DNA from: Neoceratodus forsteri
Taxonomy: Eukaryota; Chordata; Ceratodontiformes; Ceratodontidae
Assembly (NCBI GenBank): GCA_016271365.2
Contig: CM028129.1
Span: 1,011,915,501 to 1,011,979,500 of the forward strand
Direction: 5' to 3'
DNA length: 64,000 nt
The notes beneath the pieces are model-generated. The model saw only the letters and a list, made by a program, of their open reading frames with translations. It searched no databases and was not told the DNA's origin. Positions 24,821 through 35,349 of the stretch are shown one piece after another. The position numbers and the translations under genes were made by a program. Position 1 is the stretch's first letter; the number at the start of each line of letters is the position of its first letter.

Positions 24821-25075
24821 AGCAGTATTGTAAATTGTATAGATATCTTATGAAAAATAATTGTCCGGACAGTTGTAATATCTTTCCTTACATTTGTTCT
24901 TTAGAATAGAATGTTATCTCTGGCTTAGATTGCAGAGGATGTCGCTAGATACTGGATGTTAGTGAGGAGCTCTGAAATTAAGCATCCATCTTGCTCGGTG
25001 CCAGGCCATGCCCCCCTGGTTTTATTTTTTTGAAAATTCAATAAAGTATATTTAATTTGAAAAAAAAAACAATTT

Positions 25076-25258
25076 TTTTTAACTGTAACTGATAACTTAA
25101 TTGTAAAAGTTTATCAATTTTCCTTTGCATCCCCTTGAAGGACAAGGACAGTAATAATACGTCATCTTCATAAGCTAACAGTCCACATGTATAATCATTA
25201 ATTTTTGGACAATCATTATTATTAAATTCAGGATCAGACAATATTGAATTAGTAAGCA
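25076..25258 (-). pseudogene. LINE 'D' RT piece with the catalytic block
   Basis: The minus strand reads LTNSILSDPEFNNND, CGLLAYEDDVLLLSLSFKGMQRKIDKLLQLSYQLQLK. This is the RT catalytic block (Y-E-D-D where Y-A-D-D is usual) and the following helix. Downstream it continues at 14944 once element C is removed. Upstream it is cut at about 25258 by the insert beginning with hairpin H1, and it resumes at 26746 (YNMVTYM). Confidence 0.8.
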
Positions 25259-25405
25259 ATAACCCATGACAGGGTGTGCAGTTATTGGGGACTAATCAAT
25301 ACCCTGGGTGCTCTGTGAGGCACAAGGCCGCAGGCTGAGTATCCTCACAGCACATGGGGTGTTGATTAAGCCCCAATAACTGCACACCCTGGAGTGGGTT
25401 ATTGC
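25256..25405. repeat. Hairpin element H1 (150 nt)
   Basis: The arms GCAATAACCCATGACAGGGT (25256 onward) and its near-complement ending at 25405 (GGAGTGGGTTATTGC) fold into one long stem. Pairing continues through GTGCAGTTATTGGGG and CCCCAATAACTGCAC and down to a small central loop near 25325-25335. The loop region holds GTGAGG/CCTCAC. Pairing along more than 60 bp per arm is roughly 85 percent by eye. It resembles H3 and H4 and looks like a miniature inverted-repeat or foldback element. It sits exactly where LINE D is broken. Confidence 0.85.
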
Positions 25406-26745
25406 ACTTATAACACAGGTCACACGTGGTGAGAAATGGACAAAAGCCAGTGGAATAACAGGTCAGAAAGGTGGGAACTATTTTGTGATCCTCCACCACT
25501 ACTTATGGTTGCAGTACCATACTGTTCTGTATTCTGCCACAGCAAAAATAGTTCCAGAAAGAGAAGTTTGTGATAAACAGGCCTCTGCAATACAATCAAG
25601 GAGCAGCGTGAACTTGATGCACACACTATGCTCTCTCTTGCCTGTCACATAGATTGTGTGGGGAAAGGAACAGAGCACTTTGTGTCTGTCTGCTTATCAG
25701 TACATACACTGTTAGTCTCTCACTGTCTCTCTCTGTCTCTCAAGTGAACCGGGAAGCCAATGTCTCACTCCGTCTTCGGTAGTCCCACTCCGAGAAAAAA
25801 AAAAATTCAACAACTGCTGCTGGTCATGTAACATTGTTAATGTATAGTTCTACAACCACTTTTGAGATATTTGCACTGTGTGTCTGCCACTCACCTGACA
25901 CACTCTGCTCACGCTGTCAGGGAGGGGGTCACCAACCAGTATGAAAACACAGCTGTACATTCGGACAGGGCTACTAGTGGTGGCTCCTGCTCTCCCTGTC
26001 TCTCTACGGTGCTGCAGGACAAGCAAGGGGAAGTAGGAGATCTGCAGTGTGGGTAGGAAATGAATGGTAGGAACTTAAAAGTCATGCCACTGTGTGACGT
26101 ACTCTGGAACTCAGGATCGGAGAAAGGGGAATGTGACTGTGCAGAGAGAGAGAGAGAGAGAGAGAAACAAACAGGGGCCATTGCCAACTTTTTCTTCTAC
26201 TCCTGCTGTGTAGTTCTCTGTTTCACTGACACCCACGCACACTCATGAGTTGGAATGGTACTGACAACCATAGGGAAGGTGGGTTGGAACCAAACAGGAC
26301 TGTAGAGGCACAGGAATGGGAGTGGAGTAGGGGGACAGCATGATGCACAGAGACAGAATAGCTCCACTAGGTGTGTGGGTGGAACATCTCTGTTTTCTGC
26401 TGTATTTGCACACTTTACTGTGCTGCAGTCAGTACATACAAATCTGCTGAAGGAACAAAGTTTGTTGGGTAGCATGTAGTTCCGCTGGGTGGGTGAGTGG
26501 CTGGAAAATGTTCTTATTATGCAGTACTACCAGTAAAGACTGAGTATTACAATATTTCTATTTATAGTCTTATGGACAATGAGAGGTATCACTTACATGC
26601 AGAATTAATGGCTGCCATTTAGTTTCTCTTTCACACAGCTATAATAAGATCAGGCAGCTCCTGGATTTCATTTCATTGACCCTGTTCACTAGAAACCATG
26701 TGGGTAACAATAATTAATCAATTTGATGTGACCTGTGTCTGCCAA
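25406..26745. other. Unassigned remainder of the insert in LINE D
   Basis: This completes the roughly 1.5-kb interruption of D that begins with hairpin H1. There is no coding similarity. It contains TCTCTCTGTCTCT-type runs near 25710-25740, a GA repeat at 26142-26164 and a short match between ACACAGGTCACA (25417) and its complement near 26725, which may mark inverted ends of one non-autonomous element. Confidence 0.45.
26142..26164. repeat. (GA)n microsatellite
   Basis: An uninterrupted run of about 11 GA units. Confidence 0.9.
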
Positions 26746-27700
26746 TCAGATTACAAACATGTATGTGACCATGTTATAAATGTAGATATTAAAGAGGGTG
26801 GGTGCCCAAAGGCACCCTTGTTTCACCCACCTATTTGCTTGGAAATATTCTGATAAGTTTTCCTGATGATCAAATCTAACAACTGTCAAGGTGTTGGAAT
26901 ATAACAAATAGATGGGTAACAGCAATGCTAAGTTGATGCCTTTTAAAAGTGACATATTCCAGAGATTAGCTGTGTTGATGGAATGAAAAGCATTTGTGTA
27001 ATCAACAAATAAGGCATAAACTTTCATTTTTCTAACTTGCATGTATTTTTCCAAAATATGTGACAAACAATAGATGTTGTCTATTGCTGAATGCTCATTT
27101 CTAAAGCCCACTTGGGCAGGTGATAATGGAGAACTATGATCTAACCAAATGATTAATTTTTTTAATAATAATTTTGAAAAATCTTGGAGCTCACATCTAG
27201 GAGACTTATTGGGTGGTAATTTGAGGGGTCATAAACCTACCTTTTGTTATGGATGGGCACAATAATATGTTGGGTCCAAGACCCTGGAATACATTTATAA
27301 GTCAAACACCTGTTAAAAAAGTGTTAATATGGGTACCCAAAAGTCTACATATTCCTTATACACCTCAGGCGGTATCAAGTCAGGCCCTGGTGCTTTTTTA
27401 TTCTTAAATGCTAATCTATCAGCCTCAACCTCATCCCCTGTGAAGAACAAGAGGGGGCAATTAATCTCTGTCAATGGGAATGAAGTGTTAGAGTTATTAC
27501 CAGTTAAAGTCAAATCCTGAATAAATAGTTTCTTGAAATGAGCTAACCATTGTTTTTTTGGAACGTGGATAGCCAATGAGGGTTGGAAATCATTCATCCC
27601 TTTATTTACTAAATTCCAAAAGTTTTTATCATCTTTCCTCTCTATGACTAAAAACATCTCTCTCCACTTCTGGATTTTAAATTCTTCTTTCTTTTGATTT
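26746..27700 (-). pseudogene. LINE 'D' N-terminal RT
   Basis: The minus strand reads RKDDKNFWNLVNKGM, AFKNKKAPGPDLIPPEVYK (27657-27313), then GFRNEHSAIDNIYCLSHILEKYMQVRKMKVYALFVDYTNAFHSINTANLW (27111 onward) and WVKQGCLWAPTLFNIYIYNMVTYM. These are RT blocks 1 to 4: KAPGPD, GFRxxxSxxD, AFVDxxxAFDSI and RQGCxLAPxLFNIYI. The GFR/AFVDY style differs from CR1, L2 and L1 in this window, so I leave the clade open (I/Vingi-like groups are candidates). A region between 27310 and 27110 is frameshifted. Confidence 0.75.
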
Positions 27701-28038
27701 AAAAATATCTTATAGTGTTTCCTAGCCCTTTTCAGGTTTTTAAAAGTAGTCCTTGTGGCATGTTTTTTTGGTCCATGTAAATAGTATATTTAATTTATTC
27801 TTCTCCATTTTGCAAGTAATATAAAACCAAGATTGTTTTACCTTATCAGTTTTTCTATGGTCTGTGACATATATTTTATTTAATATTGTTGTGTTCAGAT
27901 AAGAAAGTTGATTTATCATAGTACTTGTATCTCTCTCAAAATTTCCTAATGTTATTTCCTCTTCTTATTGCTTATAGTATCAGAAATCGTGCTTGTAAAA
28001 ATCTTGGCATGAATAAGTCTCTTTGATTTTATAGATGA

Positions 28039-28842
28039 TTATGAAGCTATAGGATTTTGCATAGGAGTCAATTGTCTTGTGTCTTTACCTGTTATAATAT
28101 CAATACATAAAGCCGCATAATCACTTTCTGATCGTATTACCACTAACATATCTAGAAATAAATTTAGGTTTTCCTGGACACAAAAAGCATAATCAATTAC
28201 ACTTTGGCCAACTGATGAATAATAGGTGGTATTAACTGCTTTGTCCGCCCTCATTCTGCCATTTAATACCAAAAGATAATTATCATTCAGAAACCATTGC
28301 AATAATTTACCTTGCAAATTCATAACCTTATCCATACTATGTCTAATTCTCACATCCTCCAAATTCAGAGATATGCTCATACATTCATAGTTATCAAAAT
28401 TGGCAATTCTGGCATTAAAATCGCCAGCCATCAAATATATACCATTTGGGTATTTCACACTTGAAATGTCAAGATCCCGAGATAAGTCATCCCAAATGCT
28501 TTGATTATATGTATTACAATTTCTGGGTGGAATATATACAATAATAATTATAAATAGGATGTCATCCCATTGTAGTATGCATATGATATAATTAGTAGTT
28601 ACTTTAAATAGCTCTATTACGAAAATGCTCCACCTTATTTTGAAATAGGCTGACAACTCCCCTATAGCCCTTCCTGATTTGTGTTTTTTAAGAGATGGTG
28701 AGTGTACTGCTATATAGCCATTCAAATCAACATTATCCTGTGCCAATGTTTCTTGAAATAGAATCACTTCTGCATTTTGTATAAATTGAAACCATTCTGG
28801 GTCTGAAAAAGTACTTCTTATTCCTGCTATGTTCCATGACAT
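28039..28842 (-). pseudogene. LINE 'D' APE endonuclease
   Basis: One open frame of 267 residues begins MSWNIAGIRSTFSDPEW and contains VILFQETLAQDN, KSGRAIGELSAYFK, IYLMAGDFNARIANF, a NGRMRADKAVNTTYYSSVGQSVIDYAF stretch and SESDYAALCI. The GDFN block is intact. The last block is SDY where APE endonucleases have SDH, so the catalytic histidine is lost. The product would nick genomic DNA at the target. Reading is otherwise uninterrupted, which is notable for such an old host element. It stops at 28039, about 340 bp before the next RT block. Confidence 0.78.
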
Positions 28843-28849
28843 TAACTTA

Positions 28850-29830
28850 GTTTTATTGATGGATATATTTAAACCATTTTGTTTGTATTTGCATATGTTT
28901 CATTTATATCTTCTAGTCAGTCCTGCCTGTATGGAATCAAAGTGCTGGCACCCTGTGTAATATTATTCAATTCTAAAATTAGTATATTAACTGCATCTAA
29001 TTTGGATGAACATCTCAATATTTGTGATGCTATATTAGTTGAGTTTAACCGTATATCTATTTGATCACTGTATGCTTGAGGTTGAACTCTTTCCACGAAA
29101 TCTGTGCACTCCAGGTTAAATTTTGAGTCAGAGATACTTTTCAATAAGATGATCACAAATGAAGTAAGGATTTCATTATCTTCCTTATGTATTCTTTCTA
29201 TACCAAAAATGGAAAAAGTACAACCTTCACCTATGTTTTTATTTTAATTCCATTTTAACATTGTCATAGTTTTAGAAAATAAATCACTTACTACCACTGA
29301 CATATTTTTTAGTTCTTTTAAAATTATATTTTGAATAGTACCCCAAGTGATTGGGGAATCAAGTTCCAGTTCCAGGTAACTTAGCTCCTGTTGTTTAGCC
29401 CAGACCATTTTTGCAAACGCCATACCTCTTACCATAATGTACACTGGAGTGAATTTGTCATTCAGGTTCCTATAAACAAAAGTACTTTCTCTGTATCATA
29501 ATCCAAACATAATTCGGCTCTGAACAAATGGTGGATCAAATCTAATAATGAGTCTGGTGTTTCATTTGTTTTTACAAAAAATCCACAGTCTCATTACCAC
29601 TTCTGACCCCACAAGGCCTATTTCCCCATTATCCTTATAGTTTTCCTGGTTCCCCAGTCTGACTTCTGAGACCTCTTACATTTACTTGCGTAATAGCTTT
29701 CTTTAATAGGCTTTCACCACCCTTATTATTATCTTCTATCATTTCTATTTTCTCTGTTTGCTTCTTTTCCTGTTTTCCTTTGCATATTTTAATGTCTGGA
29801 TATAATGGAGGATGGTGTTGCCTTTGCACA
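28850..29830 (-). pseudogene. Probable ORF1 remains of LINE 'D'
   Basis: Three short minus-strand frames lie upstream of the endonuclease: a lysine-rich block at 29829-29635 (KICKGKQEKKQTEKIEMIEDNNKGGES), one at 29444-29244 (MYIMVRGMAFAKMVWAKQQELS) and one at 29156-28917 (DIRLNSTNIASQILRCSSKLDAVNILILEL) with helical, coiled-coil-like spacing. Position and strand suit an ORF1, but I recognise no domain, so the call rests mainly on context. Confidence 0.4.
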
Positions 29831-30489
29831 TTGATTTCTTTTTGTTGTCCTTCCTTGTTCTTTTTTTGGGTTATAGTTTACTTTATTTTCCTTCCCATTT
29901 TTTTTTACTCTTTTTTTGCTTTCCATGTTTCTCTTTCTTTTTGGTTTTTCCTACTGGGGTGTCAGGGATGTTTAAAGATGAAAGTTCTAATTTGTGTGGT
30001 GTTAGTTTGGAATGAATTGCTACTGTCTGCATACACAAGTCCCAAGCCAAAAACCCATATACAATATCAGTGCAAGTGGGAACCAAACTGTTACAGCTCC
30101 AGTGAATTCAGGCTATGGGCAGATAGTGGTTAATAAATCTGCAATAGGACACAATCTGGCTCAATGGGAAGATCCCATGAGTACCAGCTGCATGCACAGA
30201 GCTACCTGTAAATACCCTACTGCCCCACTGTGGTTAAATGTAGGTAAGTGGGGAGGAATCATATCAGAATTCTTAGGCTAGGAGTAGGAATGATTTCATA
30301 CCCTCCTGAAGAGCAGTACTGACAGTTCACGCCAACAGGAGACCACACAGACAGAGGGATTAGAGCATGTATTTCTCTTTACTGTCTCTAAAATATTTGG
30401 CCCAGAAGAGAAGCCCAAGATGTCCTGGAGTCAAAAATGGAGGGAGAAAGGAAAGGGCCCCTTAGTCTGAGACCATAGTAGTTTGGGGA
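29831..30489. other. No recognisable gene; likely 5' end of D and flank
   Basis: A T-rich stretch (29830-29960) may be a minus-strand A-rich leader of D. Beyond 30000 I see neither coding similarity nor repeats. Confidence 0.4.
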
Positions 30490-31090
30490 CTACAGAGGCT
30501 TGGGTTCTAGGAAGGTCCTAGGTGACTCAGATGAGGACATGGCATTCACATCTACAGAAGGTCATGAGATCCTTCTGGAGGTCAGACCAGACATTTTTCA
30601 AAACCCTGCCAACATAACTTTTGAACAAAGGGCTGATAAGGGTCTCAGGAATGCCTACCAGAACATAGCTGTGATAAAAGGAAAAGTGATAGATGAACAA
30701 AAAGCACAAAGTTTTCCAAGGTTTGAACTGAAAGATGATACTTTGGACTGGGTAGAACCTGAGAAACAAACTGGAACTCTAAGTTATCAGTTAGTGGTTC
30801 CCAGGTCTGCAAGAAGAGAAGTACTGAGTTTGACCCATACTTCCTATTGCAGGTCATTAAGCCAGGTAGAAAACTGAGGTGTGCATAGTTGCCCAGTTCT
30901 TCTGGCCAGGCATATGGAAGAAAGTGGCAGACTCTTGTGCTTCCTGTCCTGAGGGTCAGCTGATGGTTCCCAGAAGTTTAAAAAGGACCCCTTATATCCT
31001 TATGCTCATGATAGACACCTTGTTTGAAAGAATTGGGGTTGATATGGTGGTAACTTTAATAAAAAGTACATCTGGGTATCAGTATGGGGG
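30490..31090 (+). pseudogene. Ty3/Gypsy polyprotein fragment: integrase N-terminal zinc-binding region
   Basis: The plus strand reads DTLDWVEPEKQTGTLSYQLVVPRSARREVLSLTHTSYC, then after one frame change FFWPGIWKKVADSCASCPEGQLMVPRSLKRTPYILMLMIDTLFERIGVDMVVTLIKSTSGYQY. It matches the Gypsy linker QLVVPxxxRxxVLxxAH, the HHCC finger (H...FYWPG...CxxC) and the start of the catalytic core, up to PFERIGMDLVGPLxxSxxGYQY. The CASC pair is intact. Integrase inserts the element cDNA into the chromosome. The core beyond GYQY is missing, with a G7 run at the break. RT and RNase H pieces in the same orientation lie downstream at 35350-37286. Confidence 0.82.
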
Positions 31091-31398
31091 GGGGGCTCTA
31101 CAGAGGTGCCCATGTGCATCCAGTGTTATCATAATTTGATAGTGCTTCACATTAGTTTATTAGGGGCAGTGTTTGGATATGGTTTCATCTTGTGTTGCGG
31201 TACAAGTATGTTTGTGTATTTTGTCTCATTGTATATGTTACCCATTATGGTGTGTGTGTGTACTGTAAGGGTGGTCCTAACTGTCTGTTCCTGTACTGTC
31301 ACCTGTGTGACCACTATGGATGTTAATGGATGGGGTCAAAATTGGCATTGGCCCCACTAGCCAAATGCTGTTAGATATTGTTTTGGGATAGGCAAAAT

Positions 31399-31580
31399 CT
31401 TTGTAAGAATAAAAAAAAAGAGCATTGAAAATCTTACTTTTACCACTTTGAAAAACAAGACTGGGATTCTGAGCATGCACGTGATGTTGCATTGTATGTG
31501 ACACGCATGCTCAGGATCATGGCCTGTTTTTCAAAGTGCTAAAAGTAAGATTTGCAATACTCTTAATTATTCTTACAAAG
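31399..31580. repeat. Hairpin (palindromic) element, 182 bp
   Basis: The left arm from CTTTGTAAGAAT (31399) through AATCTTACTTTT, CACTTTGAAAAACA and GAGCATGC pairs with a right arm ending ATTCTTACAAAG (31580). The loop of about 20 nt is centred near 31485. Mismatches are few. A weaker match (ATGCTGTT on both sides) may extend it outward. It looks like a MITE of unknown family. Confidence 0.85.
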
Positions 31581-31880
31581 ATCCCCATGCTCAGAACAGC
31601 ATGTACTTTTTAGTCCCAACTGTCACACTTTTTCAGGAAATTTATACACACACAGTGCATGTTCACATTGAGAAGAAGCATCCGGCAGTGGAAGATTGGC
31701 CAAACAGTAAGATAATGTGCTTGGTCTTAACTAAAGTATATATTTTAAAAATTTAGGTAACAGATCTTACTGTTACTCACACTGGGGCACATGAATAGTT
31801 AATTTTTCCATAGATGTTATTACAGGCACACTGGTCACACAAGTTCAGCATAGCTACTGAAAGCTGACAGTGTCCCCCTT

Positions 31881-32022
31881 TTAATGTGTGCACTGCTCAT
31901 GCACTGCATTGATGAAAGTTTCCAGAGATCTGTAAAGTACAGTAAGCTGAAACTGAATAGCAGCTAGAACAAACCATTAGGAAACTTTTATTAATTCATT
32001 GCAGTGAGCAGTGCACACATTA
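31881..32022. repeat. Hairpin element, about 142 bp
   Basis: TTAATGTGTGCACTGCTCA (31881) to GAAAGTTTCC (31923) pairs with GGAAACTTTTATTAATTCA to GAGCAGTGCACACATTAA (31980-32022). The spacer between the arms is about 56 nt. One arm carries small indels. It is unrelated by eye to H1-H4. Confidence 0.85.
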
Positions 32023-32089
32023 AGCAATTTACTGAAAAATATTAAACCCGTGAGTTGGAGGGACAGTTTAATGTGACTTGTACTGTATG

Positions 32090-32109
32090 TTATACTGGAA
32101 TATATATGC

Positions 32110-32195
<86 letters not shown>

Positions 32196-32280
32196 TAGTC
32201 AATGTGTGTGTATCACAAGAATTAGAAGGTGCAATTAGGTGGCTCAGTGGTTAGTGCAAAAATTGTTAGTCTATATTACC
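32090..32280 (+). repeat. Interspersed repeat copy 1 with (TG)n(TA)n and tRNA-like phrase
   Basis: TATGTTATACTGGAATA, then a TG run and a TA run (32114-32195), then CAATGTGTGTGTATCAC and AGGTGGCTCAGTGGTTAGTG. The same order occurs at 34425-34605. The last phrase resembles a tRNA A box, hinting at a SINE, but no B box follows. Confidence 0.75.
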
Positions 32281-33159
32281 CCACTACAGTGGTCCCTCGT
32301 TATAACAAATACCTCTGGGTCCATCCATTTCATTCCTTATAGTGAGGGTTTGTTATAAGGAGGGACTAACTTTTCTATAGCACTGTACGGTATTTATTTC
32401 TTCTGTATTCTGTGAGCCACACAAGTGGACAGACACTGACCTACTAGCACAATAAACATTATATTAACCACTGTTGGAAAAGCTTAACATTTAGTAAGTT
32501 ACAGTAGCAATATCAGGAAAAACAGTGGCATCAGAAGGTAGTACTCTCTCTGCCATGTGTTGTGCATTCAGTCAACAGATTGTACTACTCTATTGAAGGA
32601 GCACATTTCTGTTTCAGGTCTTTGCTCTCTTGTCCACCCCTTCCCCCAGTCAGGTCATATGATTTCAGGTAAAATAAAAATATTGAGAACAGGGCAACAA
32701 TGGCATACCATTTGAAAATGCAGCCTAGTGAAGAATTGTATTACAGCATCTCAGGAGAGGCTGTGTAGCAGTGCTGCTGCAGCTCTCAGTCAGTTTCCTT
32801 CTGATATTTTTATTGGGAAAATACCCAAGATGGAACCAAAAAGACAACAAATTAACCATCATAAAATGACTAAACACTCAGGACAGATTGAATACGTGAG
32901 TCATGAGGGTGCTGTGGGAGAGATTCTTTGTACACTCAGCATAGAACAGTGGGAATCAGGAGTGTGATGTGTGCCAGTTGAAATGTATATTTTTTTTAAA
33001 ACAGGGATTCAGACATGACTTAGGAAAATGAATAAAGACAGTGTGTTAAAAGGATAGATGGGGAAAGAGTGGCAGTGGCAGGAAGGGCCAGAACCGCTGT
33101 GATGAATCAAATTGTTTTTGTTCATTAACACCTATTATACAATGGCAAGAAAGAACCTT

Positions 33160-33246
33160 GAGCTGTCATTGGTCAGTGTGGGACTGGACCCTTGGTGTTA
33201 TCCTGGCATAACACCATGGCTCTAGTGCCAACACAGTGATGACCTC
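33160..33246. repeat. Hairpin H2 inside T
   Basis: GTCATTGGTCAGTGTGGGAC and CTTGGTGTTATCCTGG pair imperfectly with the following CATAACACCATGGC through CAACACAGTGATGACCTC. The dyad centre is near 33205 with almost no loop. GGTGTTATCC is shared with the right arm of H3. Confidence 0.65.
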
Positions 33247-34017
33247 ATCTCAGTGTAAAAGAAACATCTTTCTGCTGCCTATGAGCAGCTTTCCTGGTAC
33301 AGTACCTGCTTTGCCAGTCGGTGCTGCCCTCGCACAGCTGGAAACCCACCCCCACCACAGACCATAACCCCAGAAAGAAAATCCACAGCCATCACAACAT
33401 AAAACAAATACTCCTATTTTTTTGGTAAAAAACAAATTGTAGCCCCATACAGAAAGTGAGTGCATGGCCCAGTTAGCAAGCGAGTGAGCAACCGCATTTT
33501 CACACAGTCACTGCAGCTCTCACTCGCTCACTTGTAAATACACTTTCCTCCTCTCCTTCTCAATTTCACTGCATAACACTTCTGAAACCCACTTTCTAAA
33601 ACATGTTCCTACCTCCCATGCGGGTAACCTCAAAGAAGCATGTGGCTGGCAGTAACTCAGTTGACGGTGGGGGGGGGGGCAACGGATACCACAGTGTTCA
33701 GCACCGTGAAAAATAAGGAGTTTAAAAAATCCTGTAAAACATCTTCCAAACCAAAGCATAAACCCAAGGCAATAACGCTAATACAGGAGGATGGTTTGTA
33801 AATAGAGCCAACACTAACAAAGATTGCTGTCAGGAGCACAAAGCCACACCAAAACAGTGCAGCTCCACCTACTTGCTAAAGTAGACATCCGCACTATTTT
33901 GTCATAATTTAATACTAACCACTGCAAAAACCAAAATAAATATATAAATTTTTAATATATTTAATATATTTTCTTTCTCTTTTTTTACTGTTTTACAATT
34001 GAGCCATTGTATAATAG

Positions 34018-34159
34018 GAATAATGCACTCCAAGGTGTGTGTCATGCTGGGATAATGCCACGCCTGGAACATTGGATGCACCCGGCCTGCGGCCTCGTAC
34101 CCAACCACCCCAGGTGTGGTGTTATCCCAGCATGATACACACACTGTCATGCATTATTC
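34018..34159. repeat. Hairpin element H3 (142 nt) inside T
   Basis: GAATAATGCACTCCAAGGTG (34018) to CCACGCCTGG pairs with CCAGGTGTGGTGTTATCCC to GTCATGCATTATTC (34159), around a GC-rich loop with GGCCTGCGGCC. The arm phrase GGTGTGTGTCATGCTGGGAT closely matches H4 (GGTGTGCGGTCATGCTCTGAT), so these belong to one family. Confidence 0.87.
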
Positions 34160-34424
34160 TTTTACTAATGATGAAGCTGAAAACAATGGGAGCCATCATA
34201 ACTGTTCGTTATAACTAAGATTTGTTATAATGAGGGGTGTTATAACAAAGTAGCACTGTATCTAGATCAGTTTTAGCCTTATGCATGTCACTGCTGATTT
34301 AAATGAGTTGTCTAGTGGCAACCCCCCACCCTCCAATATCCCTTGGAGCCTGAAAAGCAGAACACAGTGCCTTGATGTCTTTTCTTTTAATCTGTAAAAT
34401 GTGTGTAGACAGTGCACTGCTATG

Positions 34425-34448
34425 TTATGCTGGAATACATACGCATCC

Positions 34449-34517
<69 letters not shown>

Positions 34518-34605
34518 CTAGCCAATGTGCATGTATCATAACAATTAGAAAGTGCAGTTAGGTAGCTCAGTGGTTAGTGTAAAAATTGCTAGTTTACACA
34601 TTTCT
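34425..34605 (+). repeat. Interspersed repeat copy 2 with (TG)n(TA)n and tRNA-like phrase
   Basis: TATGTTATGCTGGAATACAT, TG and TA runs (34450-34510), CAATGTGCATGTATCA and TAGGTAGCTCAGTGGTTAGTG match copy 1 at 32090-32280 in order and orientation with scattered differences. The microsatellite is part of the repeat, not an independent feature. Confidence 0.75.
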
Positions 34606-34629
34606 CACTGCCCACAATACCATTATTTT

Positions 34630-34945
34630 GCAGCCATATTGGCTCTTGCTAGAGTTTGTTCATATAGATATGGCAGTAACTGTGTTAAAGGATGTATAAG
34701 AGTTATCAGTGTAAAGCTTAAAAGTCAATTACTTTATGGCTTGGAAGTCTGGGGCCATCAAGAACCACAAAATAATTTAAAAATGCTGAATTCATTTTAC
34801 AAGAAGGAATTAGGGATTCCTTTGTGTGATCCATCAGCATTAGTTGGCTCAGAATTAGGACAACTGTCTGTACAGTATTTGGTTAAAGAGAGAATATTTA
34901 TATATTGGCTTAAAGTATATACAATGAGTGAAAACTAATAACCCT
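34630..34945 (+). pseudogene. LINE C-terminal fragment (D-like)
   Basis: The plus strand reads ISVKLKSQLLYGLEVWGHQEPQNNLKMLNSFYKKELGIPLCDPSALVGSELGQLSVQYLVKERIFIYWLKVYTMSEN. The order KxxSQLLYGxEVWG, LGxPxxxPSAxVRxELG, then an aromatic WLK helix is the region beyond the RT in several LINE clades and resembles the D piece at 12300-12100. Both ends are truncated, and the EN and RT are absent. The frame is open for about 100 codons. Confidence 0.7.
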
Positions 34946-35349
34946 GAAAATGTGCAGAATTATCATATTTACATAGTAATACATATTTCCCAAGTATAAA
35001 ATGTATCATAAAATAAGTTGAATCTAATGGATTACCCTCAAGTTTGTCAGAAGTCCTTGTCAGACTGTTTAATGATATAAAGTTGTTAATTTAAGCAAAG
35101 ATTCAGAGACATTCATATGCAAAAAGAAATTAGTGCATGTTCTCAATTTAAAAATAGTAGATGATTATCCACTAAGAAAGGGAATATAATATATAAAAGG
35201 TTGTGATGGGTTTAGGGTTTTCATTAGATATGTGGTGTCGCAGTGCACTAAGTATGTGTGCAGAAAGCTGATTTGCAAACTATCTATGCTTTCACAGAAA
35301 ACATAACAGTATAATTCAGAGACATCTCTGTGTGTCTATTGAAAAATTC

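Larger units (their letters stand above)
17726..25016 (-). mobile_element. Near full-length L1-type LINE 'S' (7.3 kb) with both ORFs
   Basis: This is the most complete element here. On the minus strand it starts at 25016 with a C/G-rich leader (ggggggcatggcctggcac, complement of 24998-25016). It encodes ORF1 (24820-23570), has a 1.66-kb spacer, encodes ORF2 (21904-18126), and ends at 17726 without poly(A). The 16-bp target duplication TGGTTTTATTTTTTTG lies at 17710-17725 and 25017-25032. The insertion split the 3' UTR of C just before its poly(A) signal. Endonuclease style, RT and CCHC knuckle place it in the L1 group, possibly Tx1-related; the exact clade is not determined. Frameshifts and a damaged catalytic block make it inactive. 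Confidence 0.88.
14945..25070 (+). mobile_element. L1-type LINE 'C', 5'-truncated, inserted in D and hosting S
   Basis: The plus strand encodes an L1-type RT from SREQVGFVVGRLSADQLHTLSHLI (14970) through LVSLDVEKTFDWVSWDYLF, TRQGCTLLPFLFSLF and a catalytic block read as IYAADIILHL (about 15385). YADD is therefore YAAD and the enzyme is dead. Later comes the C-terminal zinc knuckle CSRCAKEHGTLLQVIWTC (16893-16950), with Q where the knuckle usually has H. An L2 3' end interrupts it at 16067-16270 and L1-type S at 17726-25016. Its own end, AATAAA plus a poly(A) run, resumes at 25033-25069. The flanks carry TTTTTAACTG at 14935-14944 and 25076-25085, a target-site duplication. Confidence 0.85.
32287..34258. 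mobile_element. pogo/Tigger-like DNA element 'T' with TA target duplication
   Basis: The left end CAGTGGTCCCTCGTTATAAC (32287) and the complement of the right end, CAGTGCTACTTTGTTATAAC, form terminal inverted repeats. TA flanks both sides (32285-32286 and 34259-34260). CAGTGGTCCCTCG-type ends with TA duplication are characteristic of pogo/Tigger elements. No transposase is visible: the largest frame (32728-32967) shows no helix-turn-helix or DDE pattern. It is therefore non-autonomous or a gutted copy. It contains hairpins H2 and H3, and an exact inverted match CCTATTATACAATGGC (33131) versus GCCATTGTATAATAGG (34003) suggests a smaller palindromic unit inside. Confidence 0.78.

Noticed and set aside
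32240..32280. A tRNA or complete SINE from the TGGCTCAGTGGTTAGTG phrase
   Set aside because: No B box or SINE body follows at either copy (32240 or 34560).
32728..32967. Transposase of element T
   Set aside because: The 79-residue frame lacks any helix-turn-helix or DDE pattern.
34450..34525. Minus-strand peptide with an IYIYIY/THTHTH repeat
   Set aside because: Translation of a (TG)n(TA)n microsatellite; the same applies near 58466-58511.
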